Counted from the first letter of the stretch, positions 1-10,777 are shown. The stretch: 64,000 bases of DNA from Trichomonas vaginalis G3 (GCF_026262505.1 NC_067207.1:4782252-4846251), one strand, 5' to 3'. The notes: generated by a model not told the origin, from the sequence alone. Made by a program: numbers and translations.

Positions 1-357
1 TACAATGGAATTCCAACATTCTTATTCATGGATGTTGTTATGACATTAGGTGCTGTTAAAGCTCAATTAACTAACTTTGGACAGATTATTATTGGTGTTT
101 TTGTCGGAGTTACGTTTTTGGGCGAATGGGATGGATATGCTCCAAGAGATGTCCAAATTGTATGTTGCGGTTTAGTTTTCATCATTGCTGCAATGGTTGC
201 AGACCTTCTTTCGCAAGTTCAGAAAAATCAATTAGTTTGTGAGATTAATTACTTGGCATTAGTGATAATGATTGTATTTACAATGGGTGCTCAACTTGCT
301 TATGCTTATTATTACTACCCAGCTGGTAGAGTTAATGTACTTGTAAGAACTAAATAA
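1..357 (+). CDS. multi-pass membrane protein, 3' end only
   Basis: An open frame enters from the left edge of the window and ends at a TAA at 355-357; the in-frame ATG at 28 is probably internal, because the frame is open back to base 1. The visible 118 residues hold about three hydrophobic stretches: around residues 20-40 of the visible part (QIIIGVFVGVTFLG), 55-70 (VCCGLVFIIAAMVADLL) and 85-105 (YLALVIMIVFTMGAQLAYAYYYY). I do not recognise the family. The stop codon overlaps TAAATAAA, which contains the TAAA tetranucleotide used as poly(A) signal in Trichomonas (known for the organism). Function unknown; integral membrane location is an inference from the hydrophobic segments. Confidence 0.6.
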   Translation, partial: YNGIPTFLFMDVVMTLGAVKAQLTNFGQIIIGVFVGVTFLGEWDGYAPRDVQIVCCGLVFIIAAMVADLLSQVQKNQLVCEINYLALVIMIVFTMGAQLAYAYYYYPAGRVNVLVRTK

Positions 358-826
358 ATTGTTAATTTATTTATCATTTATTAATTATTTAAGAGTTATT
401 TACTTAATACAAAACCCTCAATACAGAAAAATTGTCTGATTCAATTCAATTTCTGATATCTTCTGCCCAAATTCATGTTTTCTAGCATACAACATGCTAA
501 TTTTCCAGAGCTACTTAATAAAATATTTAATAGAATGAACTGTTGGTAATAGTAGGCTTTAAATTGAAAATTCAATTCTTAAAAAATATGCATATAGTCA
601 ATAATCAATACTTAACTTACTATAAATTTCGTTTTAACTCCAAATGTATTAAGAATACAGTCAAATCTATATACTATAGTTAATATTTACTGCTCATTGT
701 AACGGAATGAAGCATCTTAGTATTAATAGGTTCCTTAGGTACCAAGGAACCTAATTGTGCTAATATGAAGTTACAGATTAGTTCCTTTGAACAGAGAGAT
801 AAATTAATTTTAATTAAAAAGTGACA
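358..826. other. intergenic, with a 10-bp-arm inverted repeat
   Basis: AT-rich spacer between two same-direction genes. The one structured item is an inverted repeat at 727-753, arms TAGGTTCCTT and AAGGAACCTA around AGGTACC, about 75 bases before the next start codon. It could be a protein-binding site or chance. Nothing else seen. Confidence 0.5.
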
Positions 827-2311
827 ATGAGCGAAAATCCTTTTTCCTCTTTATCGAGGGAAACATTAGAAAAGCAGCTCATTAATAACTTAAAACATAT
901 TAAATCTCTAAAAAAGCAGATTGATGAAGGAATTCAATCCGTTGAACAATTAGAACAGAAGAATAAAGAATTAATAGAAAATAACAACAAATTAGTGGAT
1001 AAAATTGCCATATTAGAAGATGAGAATGAAAAATTGAAGCAAAGGAATGCTGCTTCTGGAATTGCAAACATTGGTAAAACAATCACTTCAATTATTACAC
1101 AGAAAAAGAGTGAATTAACAATATCATCAAAATTAGATATTACTAACTTAGTTCCTCATATGTATGAAGAATCAGAATCTGATTCTCCACAAATAAAAGC
1201 TTTGAAAATCGAAATTGACTCTTTAAATCAAAAAATCAAGAATTTAAATCAAAATGAAGCATCAATTCGTCAATTTTCCGATGTTTTACAGTCGAAACTT
1301 GAAGTTTCAGAAATGGCCAAATCATCTTTAACAGAAAAGTGCAATCTATTGCAGAAATCACTTGATAACGCAAATTCTGAGACAAGTGAGATAAATAAAC
1401 TGTATCAAACTACTATGGCTTCATTATCTTCATTACAAAAAGAATATCAACAGTACAGACAAAAATCAACAGATATGGAGACACAAATGCCTGCTTTACT
1501 TACAGCCCAACAAGATCTGAAAGCTGCAATTGAGAACAGAGACACTGCAAACGCGCAATACGAACATTTGAAGGAAGAAATCATTTCTCTTCGTGTCCAA
1601 GCTGAAGAAAATGCAAGACAAGTTGATCAGTATAAAGAAGGACTCAAGAAATCAATGAGAAACGATAAAGAAAAAGATGATATAATTCAGAAGTACAAAC
1701 AGAAGCTTGAAGACGCTGAATTAGAGAAAACAGAGCTACTTAAACAGATTGAAATATATAAAGATATTCAAACAGACCATGAAAAGCAAGAAAAAGTATT
1801 AAAAGACCAAATTTCTGAAATTCAAAAGCGAATTGATAGTGGAAAGGCATCAGAAGAGACAGAAAATAAAGTAAAGAAGATGAATAGGATGCTTGAGAAA
1901 TCAAATATGCTTTATGCAGAGCTACAAGAAAAATATGACAAAAATGAGACAAGAGTTCGAGAATTAGAGAAGCAATTACATAAAGCAAGAATACCTGGAA
2001 TTCCTTTCGTTAAGTTTGTTGGTCCAAAAGCAACTTTTGTCCTTTATGATAATGGAATTTTTCAGGAAAACACAGAAGCTCCATCAGTTCAGTCATTCGT
2101 GTTTGGATATGCTAATAAGAGTGATAAATCTGTTCAAGTTTCAGGTGAAGAACAGGCTTCTTACTCAGAACAGCTAATGCGACAATACTTTTTAGCAAAT
2201 GATGATACCCGTAAAAGCATTATTCCTATTATAATGCAAATACTCGGATTTAATGAAAGTCAAATAAGAGCAGAAACAAATAAGCTCAGAGGCGGATTTA
2301 AATTGTTTTAA
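827..2311 (+). CDS. golgin-like coiled-coil protein with C-terminal GRIP domain
   Basis: A 494-residue protein; I take the ATG at 827 (an upstream in-frame GTG at 821 is unlikely in a eukaryote). Residues about 15-390 are almost continuous charged heptad repeat typical of a long parallel coiled coil. Residues about 448-484 (YSEQLMRQYF, then RKSIIPIIMQILGFNESQI) match the pattern of the GRIP domain: a tyrosine-containing helix, then a basic residue, a run of hydrophobics ending in LGF and an acidic/Q step. GRIP domains bind Arl1-GTP and anchor golgins to the trans-Golgi, where the coiled coil tethers vesicles (known for the family). The GRIP call is from pattern only; a generic coiled-coil protein is the alternative. 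Confidence 0.75.
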   Translation: MSENPFSSLSRETLEKQLINNLKHIKSLKKQIDEGIQSVEQLEQKNKELIENNNKLVDKIAILEDENEKLKQRNAASGIANIGKTITSIITQKKSELTISSKLDITNLVPHMYEESESDSPQIKALKIEIDSLNQKIKNLNQNEASIRQFSDVLQSKLEVSEMAKSSLTEKCNLLQKSLDNANSETSEINKLYQTTMASLSSLQKEYQQYRQKSTDMETQMPALLTAQQDLKAAIENRDTANAQYEHLKEEIISLRVQAEENARQVDQYKEGLKKSMRNDKEKDDIIQKYKQKLEDAELEKTELLKQIEIYKDIQTDHEKQEKVLKDQISEIQKRIDSGKASEETENKVKKMNRMLEKSNMLYAELQEKYDKNETRVRELEKQLHKARIPGIPFVKFVGPKATFVLYDNGIFQENTEAPSVQSFVFGYANKSDKSVQVSGEEQASYSEQLMRQYFLANDDTRKSIIPIIMQILGFNESQIRAETNKLRGGFKLF

Positions 2312-2764
2312 TGAATAAAGTGTAGTAATAGATATTTATAGAAGCAATTCTGAATTTGTGTTTGCTATGTTTAATACTGAAACCATGACAAATAATAAAA
2401 AAAAATATTGTAATTTCAATTTGGTTCTATCTCATGAAAAAGAATGAAGTACCTTGATTATATGCAAATTTTGCTTATAAATGAAATCACTTCTTATGGG
2501 ATATAAAATTTGCAGTTATTTAGGATTTCCCTTGCAATTTATTGAAAATCTATTTTGTACCCAATCATATTACATTGAGATTAGTAAGGTTGTCATGATT
2601 ACCCTAATGTATCTGTTTCATGATGTGGAATTTGAATTCAAAAATGATATAAGAAATGCGAATTTGGAGAAAATATTCCACAGATTTTTGAGATTTAATC
2701 AAATACATTATAAATAGTATAAAATGAAATCTCTGGGATATAATAATAAACGGTTACATTGTGA
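2312..2764. other. intergenic spacer
   Basis: AT-rich spacer. An open frame of 78 codons at 2481-2717 has no recognisable composition and I do not call it a gene. No repeat or RNA gene seen. Confidence 0.5.
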
Positions 2765-3823
2765 ATGGCGTTTCCGATTCCGCATTTTGAGGAACCGGAA
2801 GAGCCTCACACCCCTCCTCGAAATGGCTCTTCAAAGAGTGGGGACTTGCCATTTTGTATGAACCCAATTCATAATTATTCCGTCCCAACTCACAATAATT
2901 TATTTTATGACCCCTCAAAACCATTATATAGCACGCCAAATGAATCATGTACAATATATGTTGCTCAGAGTGCTGCAAAGTCTAGGCTTTATGCCTTAAA
3001 ATCATCGAAATATATAAAAAGAATTCGTCATGAAGCAGAAATGTACAAAACTATCGGACACTGTAAAACAGTAATGAAGTATTATGACACATGGGTGCAA
3101 GGTGGTAAAGGCTTTATTCAAATGGAGCTAGCAACAAACGGTAGCTTGAAAAATGAATATAAAGATTTAAATGTCAAACAAATTTGGCAAATTATCGCTC
3201 ACATTTCATCAGCTCTATCATTCGTGCATTCTAAAGGATATATGCATCTTGATGTATCCCCTTCGAATATTTTACATACAGAAAGTTCAAAATTTGGCAC
3301 AATTTATAAATTATCCGATTTTGGAACTATTCGGGCCCTTGGAACTTTCCAAGAAGATGATGAAGGAGCCGGACCTTACGTATCTCCTGAAGCTTTAGCT
3401 TTCCCTCATACAGAATATGAGGTTGGCACTAAAACAGATATATTCAGTTTTGGTGTCGTCCTTTATGAACTTATAACGAGAAAACCTGCACCTAGAGAAT
3501 ATCCAGACTACGAAAATTTGAGAAATGGAACATTTAAATTTCCAAAAATTCCACCGGAATTTAGTTTCGTTACAAAAATGTTAAACGTTAATCCTAACGT
3601 GCGCCCTACTGCTGAATGGATTTCTTCCCTCGATAAATGTAAAGAAATATTGAATAAAATCCAATCAGCCGAAGAAAGCCCAGTTGTTAAATCGAAACGA
3701 GAAGTCGCAACACCAAAAATATCCAATGCAAAAGTTCCGCCAGAAACACCTTATTCAAAGAAATATTCTGGCAGAAAGATTATGTTCGATGACGAAGATT
3801 TCTCCAAGGAAATTGACCTCTAG
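2765..3823 (+). CDS. protein kinase, WEE1/PKMYT1-like
   Basis: A 352-residue protein with a kinase domain at about residues 60-285. Visible motifs: YALK with the ATP-binding lysine at about 79, the alphaC glutamate near 90-92, catalytic loop HLDVSPSNIL (Asp 163, so HLD instead of HRD), SDFGT (Asp 185), activation-loop end GAGPYVSPEAL, and subdomain IX DIFSFGVVLYEL. The segment VMKYYDTWVQGGKGFIQMEL and the SPSNI form of the catalytic loop resemble WEE-family kinases, which phosphorylate the glycine-loop tyrosine of CDK1 and delay mitosis. The glycine-rich loop is poor. Short N- and C-terminal tails carry several TP/SP sites, as expected for a CDK-regulated kinase. WEE-type assignment is inference; kinase identity is secure. 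Confidence 0.85.
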   Translation: MAFPIPHFEEPEEPHTPPRNGSSKSGDLPFCMNPIHNYSVPTHNNLFYDPSKPLYSTPNESCTIYVAQSAAKSRLYALKSSKYIKRIRHEAEMYKTIGHCKTVMKYYDTWVQGGKGFIQMELATNGSLKNEYKDLNVKQIWQIIAHISSALSFVHSKGYMHLDVSPSNILHTESSKFGTIYKLSDFGTIRALGTFQEDDEGAGPYVSPEALAFPHTEYEVGTKTDIFSFGVVLYELITRKPAPREYPDYENLRNGTFKFPKIPPEFSFVTKMLNVNPNVRPTAEWISSLDKCKEILNKIQSAEESPVVKSKREVATPKISNAKVPPETPYSKKYSGRKIMFDDEDFSKEIDL

Positions 3824-4328
3824 ATTGTTTGTATTATTGACATCGAATTTTATGTTGTTTTTGTTATATTTGTTTGTATTTTTTTAGATTTTTGTTGATT
3901 TCATTTGTTCTATGTAAAAATCTGTATTTGTATTTTTCGTTAATTTATATTTGAACTTTTAAATCTTCATATTATTAGCTATTAAATGAAATGTATATAT
4001 TTCACTGAATAAATCAGAAAATATCCGATATACCTTATTTCAAAGCAAATCCTCTATTTATGGGCATAGAATCTGAACTAAAATTGATTCAGATTCAAAA
4101 CTTTTGAAATATTCCAGTCGGAGCATCAAGCTTATCTCTTGTAATGAATATCTTCAATCCTTTGTTATTTATTCCTTCAACCAAGCGGATTATAAAAATT
4201 TGGTCGAAGGATCCACAAATTTTTAAAAACTCGATAAAAAATATTTGTAGTCATGTGAGCATCAAATATCATTTCCAATTTCGTTGTCAAATTATTGAAT
4301 ACTATCTGACACTTTTCAATCTCGTTAT
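3824..4328. other. intergenic spacer
   Basis: AT-rich spacer between the kinase gene and the next coiled-coil gene; no repeat, RNA gene or convincing open frame seen on either strand. Confidence 0.5.
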
Positions 4329-5423
4329 ATGAATTTGAAATCGAAAACTCCACGACTATATCTTTCGAAACCATCCAAAAGCCAGGTTATCTTCGTGCCC
4401 AATCTTCTTAAAACTAAAAGATCTATACCTTTAACATCAAGTGAATTTAATTTACACCCAAAACAAGAACTTTCCCAAGAACAATTCATCAGCAAACTTA
4501 CAGAACAACTTGATGAAGCTGACTCACATAACCTTACACAAGAAGAAAGATTCAAAGTCCATCAAAATTTTTTTAATAAACTAATAGATCGATTTGAAGT
4601 TAAAAATAAACCATTTACTAAAATAAAACAAGGATACGAAGCCATTCTTAATAGTTTGCGCGAACAAGGCACTAAAACGATAACAGTTAATAATGAAACT
4701 CAAGAATACGATGATAACTTCAAAGATGAAATCAAAAATTTGCAGGAAAAACTTGTAACTAAACGAGAAAAATACAAAACTCTACTAGCTTCATTAAATA
4801 AGTTAATTGCGGACATTTCATCAGAAAATCAGACTCATATGAGAGATATTGACACATACAAAGATGCAAATGCCAACTTGGAAATTAGAAAACTCAATGC
4901 TGAAGCAACTTATGCTGATCTTAAAGCAAGATATCAAAAGAAACTAGCCAAATATGATAAAACTCTCAAGTACCAACGTGATGCAACAGATAAAACAAAG
5001 TCTCTGGAAGTTGAAATTGCAAATCAAATTAATAACCTTGCATTCTTGATATCTGATTGCGAAAATACTAACCACGAGATAGGAAACATTGATGTTGAAG
5101 TCGAAAACATTAATTCTCAAATATCTCAGACTGATGAAGAATATAAAAAGTTATCAAGGACAATAGAAGAGAAAGAAGAGTATGCAAAGCAATTAGAAAA
5201 CGAAATTACGGAATTGAACGATCAAATACAAAATTCTCGCTCATTTGATGAAAATTTGATGTCTCAGCTTTATCCAGTAGCAAAATCACTAAGGCTTGCA
5301 GCAAGATCCATATCTAAGATGAATAATCCTACAGAACTTCTTGAACTTTGTATCAACAAGTTCAGAGAAATTGAGAACGAAAATAATGAAGATCCAGCAG
5401 AAACAGAAGAACCAATAGAATAA
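4329..5423 (+). CDS. coiled-coil protein, possibly TSNAXIP1-N like
   Basis: A 364-residue protein starting at ATG 4329. Residues 1-45 are basic and proline-containing; about 50-115 form a globular helical part (QFISKLTEQLDEADSHNLTQ, then FNKLIDRFEVKNKPFTKIKQ) that resembles the N-terminal domain of translin-associated factor X-interacting protein 1, found in ciliary and centrosomal coiled-coil proteins. From about 120 to 310 it is long coiled coil (NLQEKL, LNKLIADI, LEVEIANQINNL), followed by an acidic tail (NENNEDPAETEEPIE). The family match is by eye only; a flagellar or cytoskeletal role is an inference. No membrane segment or signal peptide is seen. Confidence 0.6.
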   Translation: MNLKSKTPRLYLSKPSKSQVIFVPNLLKTKRSIPLTSSEFNLHPKQELSQEQFISKLTEQLDEADSHNLTQEERFKVHQNFFNKLIDRFEVKNKPFTKIKQGYEAILNSLREQGTKTITVNNETQEYDDNFKDEIKNLQEKLVTKREKYKTLLASLNKLIADISSENQTHMRDIDTYKDANANLEIRKLNAEATYADLKARYQKKLAKYDKTLKYQRDATDKTKSLEVEIANQINNLAFLISDCENTNHEIGNIDVEVENINSQISQTDEEYKKLSRTIEEKEEYAKQLENEITELNDQIQNSRSFDENLMSQLYPVAKSLRLAARSISKMNNPTELLELCINKFREIENENNEDPAETEEPIE

Positions 5424-7105
5424 GAATTATTTGTATTTCGCCACTTTTCTATTAATAATAAATATTATTGTTTGTTTTTTCGGAAATGAAAAGAATTTTT
5501 TTTATTTTTCAAAGATAAATTGATTAAAATATGATTCTTAATATTAGTATGTCATTACTATATGTTTCTTTAAATCTACTCCATAAATAATGACAAAACT
5601 AATTGAACAATGAAAGATTAATCAAGAAGATAAAGATATCAGAGAAGAAAAGTTAACAGAAAACATTATTTGTGATAGAGATGATTTCATTCAGATTCTT
5701 TCAACGTAGAAAAAAAAAACAATGACTCTAATTCAAACAAATAAAGTACTCACAAAATCTAGATTGAGAGGCTGTCAATGACTTTTGAGGGGAAATTAAC
5801 GCATGGAATTTAATATTATTTAGGTTGATATGCTTGCCTATTATTTCAGAAAAAAATCTTAAAAATTTCAATATGAAAATTGAAAGCAATTCAAAAAAAA
5901 ATGCTTACATGTAAATTTTAATATCATATGCATAATTTCATATTTTGAACATTTTTTATTTTTGTTTAAAACTTAAAATTTTGGGAATTTAATATAATTA
6001 ATATAATATAATATGTATATATATTTAAAATGCACTAAATTTAATTGTTAATTGACGTTTTTGAGAATGAATTTTATCAAAACATGCCTGAATCCGAAAA
6101 TTTGAAAGAACGAATTACACAATCATATATGTAGAATTCAAAATACAAACTTAAAGATTGTATACGTTTAAAATTATTCAGATTGTGTTTGATTTCCACT
6201 CATTCTGTTTCTTTTGAACTCTAACACTAACATTTCATGGTTATTACATGATCCATTTATCCATGGTTGAATTGTTCCAGATTCTACCAGAAAATCAATC
6301 CCCATTTCTCAAAGCATTCATGTTGATTGGACAAAGTTTAAAATTTATAAGCCAGTTTCCAGAGAAACTCATATATTCCCTAATGAAATGTAATTTTTGC
6401 TACATTTTTTTCAATCAAATTTCAAAAAATTGACTGCAGAGCTTGAAAAGGTGATGAATCATGTTGTTATTAGATGTACGTATTAGATTTACTATTTCCA
6501 AAAAAATGCTCAAATTTGAATACTTTTTAGAAAATTTGGAATTACACTCCTTACATTATATATAATTAAATGTTTAAATTTTATTTATTTTTCCTTTCAA
6601 TTTTATAACGTGCTCTATCAAAACTAACCTCTCAATTGAAGGCCACAAAATCTAAGTAGTGAGGGTACACAAATTTTGTATGGAGTACGGTTCAATTTTT
6701 GAGAGCCACACTACTTAGATTTTGTGACTACCTTAGAACCACAATGAATAACGTGAATGAGTAGGGTAAATGATATTAAAATGATGGTTTTGAATACTGC
6801 TTCATTTGTTGATAATTTAAGGCGTTCAAATGAGATGGATAAAAAAATTGGAACCGAAGACCAACTATAAAATATTTTATCTTAGAAAATCATTTATTCA
6901 TCTAATGAGTAGTTGATTTAACTAAAGTAAAAAAAGGGCATCACTTCATTTCACATTGAGTTCTCCATTTGTAAACTTGGGAAAATTGAATTCAATTTTA
7001 GGAGAAAAAAATTAAAAAGCTTTACATCATATTGAATAATATAATTTTCAACTTTTCAGGTGATATTATTCACAAAACGATGATAACCCATTCAATTATT
7101 TTGTA
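5424..7105. other. long AT-rich intergenic region
   Basis: About 1.7 kb with no gene I can support. A 61-codon open frame at 6248-6433 has no coding character. It holds homopolymer A and T runs, a short TATA-like dinucleotide stretch near 6000-6020, and the perfect inverted repeat at 6644-6726 listed separately. The region upstream of the CoA-transferase start contains TTCAATTATT about ten bases before the ATG, which may serve as initiator, though it does not fit the usual TCA-pyrimidine form. Confidence 0.5.
6644..6726. repeat. perfect 18-bp inverted repeat, 47-base spacer
   Basis: Left arm CACAAAATCTAAGTAGTG at 6644-6661 and its exact reverse complement at 6709-6726. The arms could fold a stem in RNA or mark the ends of a tiny mobile element; no flanking target duplication is obvious. 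It lies about 380 bases upstream of the CoA-transferase gene. Confidence 0.8.
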
Positions 7106-8677
7106 ATGTTGTCATCAGCGGCACGCTCCATTGCTTCCCTGAAGTCACGCTGCGCCTACGCACCATACCTCAGCAAAGTCTGCAAGCCAGAGGATACAGT
7201 CAAGTTCTTCAAGGACGGAATGAACGTTGGTTGGTCTGGTTTTACACCAGTAGGTGACGCCAAGGTTGTTCCAATTGCTCTTTCCGAGTATGTCGAGAAG
7301 AACCACCTTCAAGGCAAGCTCCGCTTCAATCTTTTCTGCGGTGGCTCCACAGGCAGCAAGAATGAGGACCGTTGGGCCAAGAATAACATGATCAGCAGGC
7401 GTTATCCATACCAAAGTGGCAAAAACCACAGGAAGTTGATCAACAAGGGCATCTCCCTTATGGCTGATAAGCATATCTCCATGTTCCCACAAGATCTCTT
7501 CTACGGATTTTACACAAAGTCCCGTGGAGGTGGTCTCGACATCGCTATCATCGAAGCCACAGAAATTCTTGAGGATGGTTCCCTCGTTCTTGGTGCTTCC
7601 GTTGGCTCTACAACTGAAATCTCTCAGATCGCCGACAAGATCATCATCGAACTGAACACTGCTATCCCATCCTTCAAGGGCTGTCACGATATCGTCTATG
7701 GCTGCAAGCCACCGTACAAGCCACTCAACATCACCTCCCCAGGCTCAAGAATTGGTGAAATTTCCATCAAGATCGACCCATCCAAGGTCATTGCTGTCGT
7801 AGAATCCAACCTCAGCTTCCCAGGTCTTCCAATTGCTGGCCCAGATGCTACAGCTACAGCAATTGCAGGACATATTGTTGATTTCTTCCAGAACGAAGTT
7901 AAGCAAGGCCGCCTTCCAGAGAACCTTTATCCATTACAGTCTGGTGTCGGCAACATCGCCAACGCCGTTCTTCATGGCCTCAACAACTCTCCATTCAACA
8001 ATCTCGCTGTTTACACAGAAGTTCTTCAGGATGCCATGCTTCCAATGCTCGACACAGGCAAGCTCACATTCGCTTCTGCTTCAGCTCTTACTCTTGCTCA
8101 ATACGACAAGCTTTATCAGAATTTCGATTTCTACAAGGACAAATTCATCCTTCGTCCACAAGCAATTACAAACGCACCAGAAGTTGTTCGTCGCCTCGGT
8201 GTCATCGGCATGAATACACCTGTCGAAGTCGACATGTACGGACATGCCAACTCAACACACATCAACGGCACACAAATGATCAACGGCATTGGCGGATCTA
8301 ACGATTTCGAGCGCAATGGATACCTCTCCATCATGCACTGCCCATCCGCAAGAAAGACAAAGAAGGATCCAACCGGCATTTCATGCATCTTACCAATGTG
8401 CACACACATCGACCAGACAGAACACGATCTCGATGTCATTGTCACAGAACAAGGCCTCGCCGACCTCCGTGGACTCGCTCCAGTCGAACGCGCAAGACTT
8501 ATGATCGAAAAGGCCGCTCACCCATCATACAAGGATCAGCTCAGAGAATACCTCAACATGGCAATCAAGGAAACACAGTCAAAGGGTGCTGGCCATGAGC
8601 CACAGATTCTCGAGAAGGTCTTCAAGATGCACGAGAACTTGGCTACCAAGGGAACAATGCATCTCGACAGCTGGTAA
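7106..8677 (+). CDS. ASCT: hydrogenosomal acetate:succinate CoA-transferase
   Basis: A 523-residue member of the acetyl-CoA hydrolase/transferase family. It moves CoA from acetyl-CoA to succinate, giving acetate and succinyl-CoA, the step before substrate-level ATP synthesis by succinyl-CoA synthetase in the hydrogenosome (known for trichomonad ASCT). The N-terminus MLSSAARSIASLKSR has the short Ser/Arg-rich character of hydrogenosomal targeting presequences. Family motifs: LQSGVGNIANAV (about 277-288), YTE with probable thioester-forming Glu 305, HANSTHINGTQMINGIGGS (about 380-398) and VTEQGLADLRGLAPVERA near the C-terminus. Length matches the family. Codon use is strongly biased to C-ending codons and the GC content is far above that of neighbouring genes, as usual for highly expressed Trichomonas metabolic genes. 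Confidence 0.95.
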   Translation: MLSSAARSIASLKSRCAYAPYLSKVCKPEDTVKFFKDGMNVGWSGFTPVGDAKVVPIALSEYVEKNHLQGKLRFNLFCGGSTGSKNEDRWAKNNMISRRYPYQSGKNHRKLINKGISLMADKHISMFPQDLFYGFYTKSRGGGLDIAIIEATEILEDGSLVLGASVGSTTEISQIADKIIIELNTAIPSFKGCHDIVYGCKPPYKPLNITSPGSRIGEISIKIDPSKVIAVVESNLSFPGLPIAGPDATATAIAGHIVDFFQNEVKQGRLPENLYPLQSGVGNIANAVLHGLNNSPFNNLAVYTEVLQDAMLPMLDTGKLTFASASALTLAQYDKLYQNFDFYKDKFILRPQAITNAPEVVRRLGVIGMNTPVEVDMYGHANSTHINGTQMINGIGGSNDFERNGYLSIMHCPSARKTKKDPTGISCILPMCTHIDQTEHDLDVIVTEQGLADLRGLAPVERARLMIEKAAHPSYKDQLREYLNMAIKETQSKGAGHEPQILEKVFKMHENLATKGTMHLDSW

Positions 8678-9274
8678 GCATTCTAAAAATTCTAGTCTAC
8701 TTTTATTTATTTTGAAAACAAACTATTTTTATTAGATTTTTAAAAATTATTTTTTGAATATTCATCAAATAATTTTATTTTTATGAATGATTTATATAAT
8801 ATGTCAATAATGTTTTCATTTGGCAATGATTATGTTTCGAAATTTTTCTAAATTTTTTTCAAAATTCAAATTTTTAAAGAAAAAATTAAGATTTTTCTTT
8901 TCAACAAATTATTTTTCCAATATTTTTGGAATTAAACATGTGACTTATTTTGAGGATTTGATTACGTTTACCGTTAATTAACATAAATCCATCACTTATG
9001 CATGATGATTTTCGTTTATCGTTGATTTGATGTTTATTTTCCACAGAAACAAATAATTATCTTATCGAGAAAAATTAAAAAATTCAGTTGACAATGGAAG
9101 CAAACTAACCAGATTAAAAAATATAAATAAACCAAATATTCAATAATAATTTATTCATTTATGAGTGCAATGAATCTGAAACAAACACAAGATATAGTTA
9201 AAGGTCAATAACTCGAAGATAAACAAGAGTAATAATTAACGTTAAATAACGCGGAAAATATAAATCAAAATTAG
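8678..9274. other. convergent intergenic spacer
   Basis: AT-rich spacer between the ends of two convergent genes. It should contain both poly(A) sites. No repeat or RNA gene seen. Confidence 0.5.
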
Positions 9275-9613
9275 TTAGTTTTTGGAACTTTCGATAAGCA
9301 TTTGGAAGGAGTAAGCATTTCGCTCAGCATACCTACAAGGCCTACTTGGAGAAAATTTTGATGAAGTAGCCAAACGAAATGTTGTATCATGGTTTGTTGA
9401 GGAATAGTTCTGATACTGATGAGTCTTCAGATGATCTTCCATATGAGCAGCGCTTACAGGTTTTCCACATTCTGGGCAATTCATAATTCGAACGATAGTT
9501 TCGCCAGGCGCATATCCAAAGAAAGGCTGTTCCCCAGACTCATGCGGAACGTTATTAATACCAGTGATCGGATTAACTAAACGTGGGACGTGTAAGGGTT
9601 CACAATTAGTCAT
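9275..9613 (-). CDS. small protein with one CxxC...H...H zinc-finger-like motif
   Basis: A 112-residue protein; the ATG at 9613 (reverse strand) is the first in frame. Its centre carries MNCPECGKPVSAAHMEDHLK followed by TH, that is Cys-x2-Cys, then three histidines spaced to allow a C2H2-type zinc site. The N-terminal half is rich in proline and glycine (PITGINNVPHESGEQPFFGY), the C-terminal part is basic. I do not recognise a named family; a nucleic-acid or protein-binding zinc finger is the inference. It is convergent with the CoA-transferase gene and is the last host gene before the first Maverick. Confidence 0.55.
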   Translation of the reverse strand: MTNCEPLHVPRLVNPITGINNVPHESGEQPFFGYAPGETIVRIMNCPECGKPVSAAHMEDHLKTHQYQNYSSTNHDTTFRLATSSKFSPSRPCRYAERNAYSFQMLIESSKN

Positions 9614-9725
9614 TATCAAAAGTGTCAAAATTTGAAATAAATTACCGATCCTGAGTGAACCTCATTTTAGAAGTAATTCTTCTTAATTAAGATCATCTAA
9701 AGAATATTTTTATTTTCTAATTAGA

Positions 9726-10777
9726 ATTAAGGGTGCACACGAGAGGATCATGTAAACTTCAGAATTTAGAACCTTATTTTTAGGCATTATCTTGGCTACC
9801 TATTTAGGCTCGAAAAGCAAAAAATATCAAAAAATACAACTTGACTCCATTATGACCCTTTCATGGAGGTAGTTTTTATCCGCTAGTATTTTCCCTTTGA
9901 ATCTCTTTACAATTCGAAATCAAATTCAAATCTCAGTAGAAGAAAGGAAGAATCGACTTACTACGGTTGTAATACGAATAAATACATATATTTAATTATT
10001 TTTATTTACATAATAATTGTTTGAAGCTCATATTCCAACAAATTTTTAAATAAAAACATTAAAATGTTGAAAATGTTCATATATTTTAATAGGGTTTTGG
10101 CACTTTATTGAGGAATTACTACATACATAGTCGAACTGAACTTGATATTTTGAAATTTAAATTATTTATCAAAATTAAAATTTAACTTGAAATTTATAAT
10201 TATTTAGTCATATTTTGCATAATTCTAAGTAGATTTTGTAAAAAATCAAGAAAGAAAAATTTTAACGTGCTTTATTTTTTCTTTTTTATAATAATACATA
10301 TTATTATATAATTAACATATTCATAATGTTTCACCCTTTCAAAAATATAATCCTCCTCCTCTCAAATAAACGTACATACGGGTGGCCTCTTTTTTCAAAA
10401 AATTAAAATTTGAAATTTTGGGCTCAAATATTAGAGATTTTTTCAACCTTCAACGATATATGTTGTCTATATCAGACCTCCTTTCTTTTTGATACTTAAC
10501 ATTGTTCCTAAATCTTAGCCGTTAAGGCTGTTCTGAAAATATTTTTTTTTCGAAAAAATTCGAAAAAAATTTCTTAAAATTCAAAAATCCCTTAATTCCT
10601 GAGGATTTTGGAAAAAAGATTTTACATGAACATGTGTATATTATATGAAGTATATTGATAAGGTAAAAATCAAATTTTATTGCATATTCATCGAGAAAAT
10701 AAACTAACGAATCCCTCAAAATTGAGAGGGTAATCCTCCTCCTCTCAAATAAACGTACATACGGGTGCACCCTTAAT
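9726..10777. mobile_element. possible small non-autonomous inverted-repeat element
   Basis: ATTAAGGGTGCAC at 9726-9738 is exactly inverted at 10765-10777. Close to the right end, a 37-bp segment (10731-10767) beginning TAATCCTCCTCC and ending CATACGGGTG occurs as a perfect direct copy at 10348-10384. There is no transposase frame inside. The terminal inverted repeat is short, and I see no clear target duplication, so this may be a decayed element or coincidence. Confidence 0.3.

Noticed and set aside
2481-2717. 78-codon frame between the golgin-like and kinase genes
   Set aside because: Intergenic composition, no motif, no initiator box.
6248-6433. 61-codon frame in the long intergenic region
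   Set aside because: Composition as surrounding non-coding DNA; nothing supports expression.
7145-7687. 180-codon reverse open frame opposite the CoA-transferase gene
   Set aside because: It is the antisense shadow of a strongly codon-biased gene; no independent motif or start context.
8680-9270. Search for an intron or RNA gene in the spacer after ASCT
   Set aside because: No conserved Trichomonas splice motifs or RNA-like structure seen.
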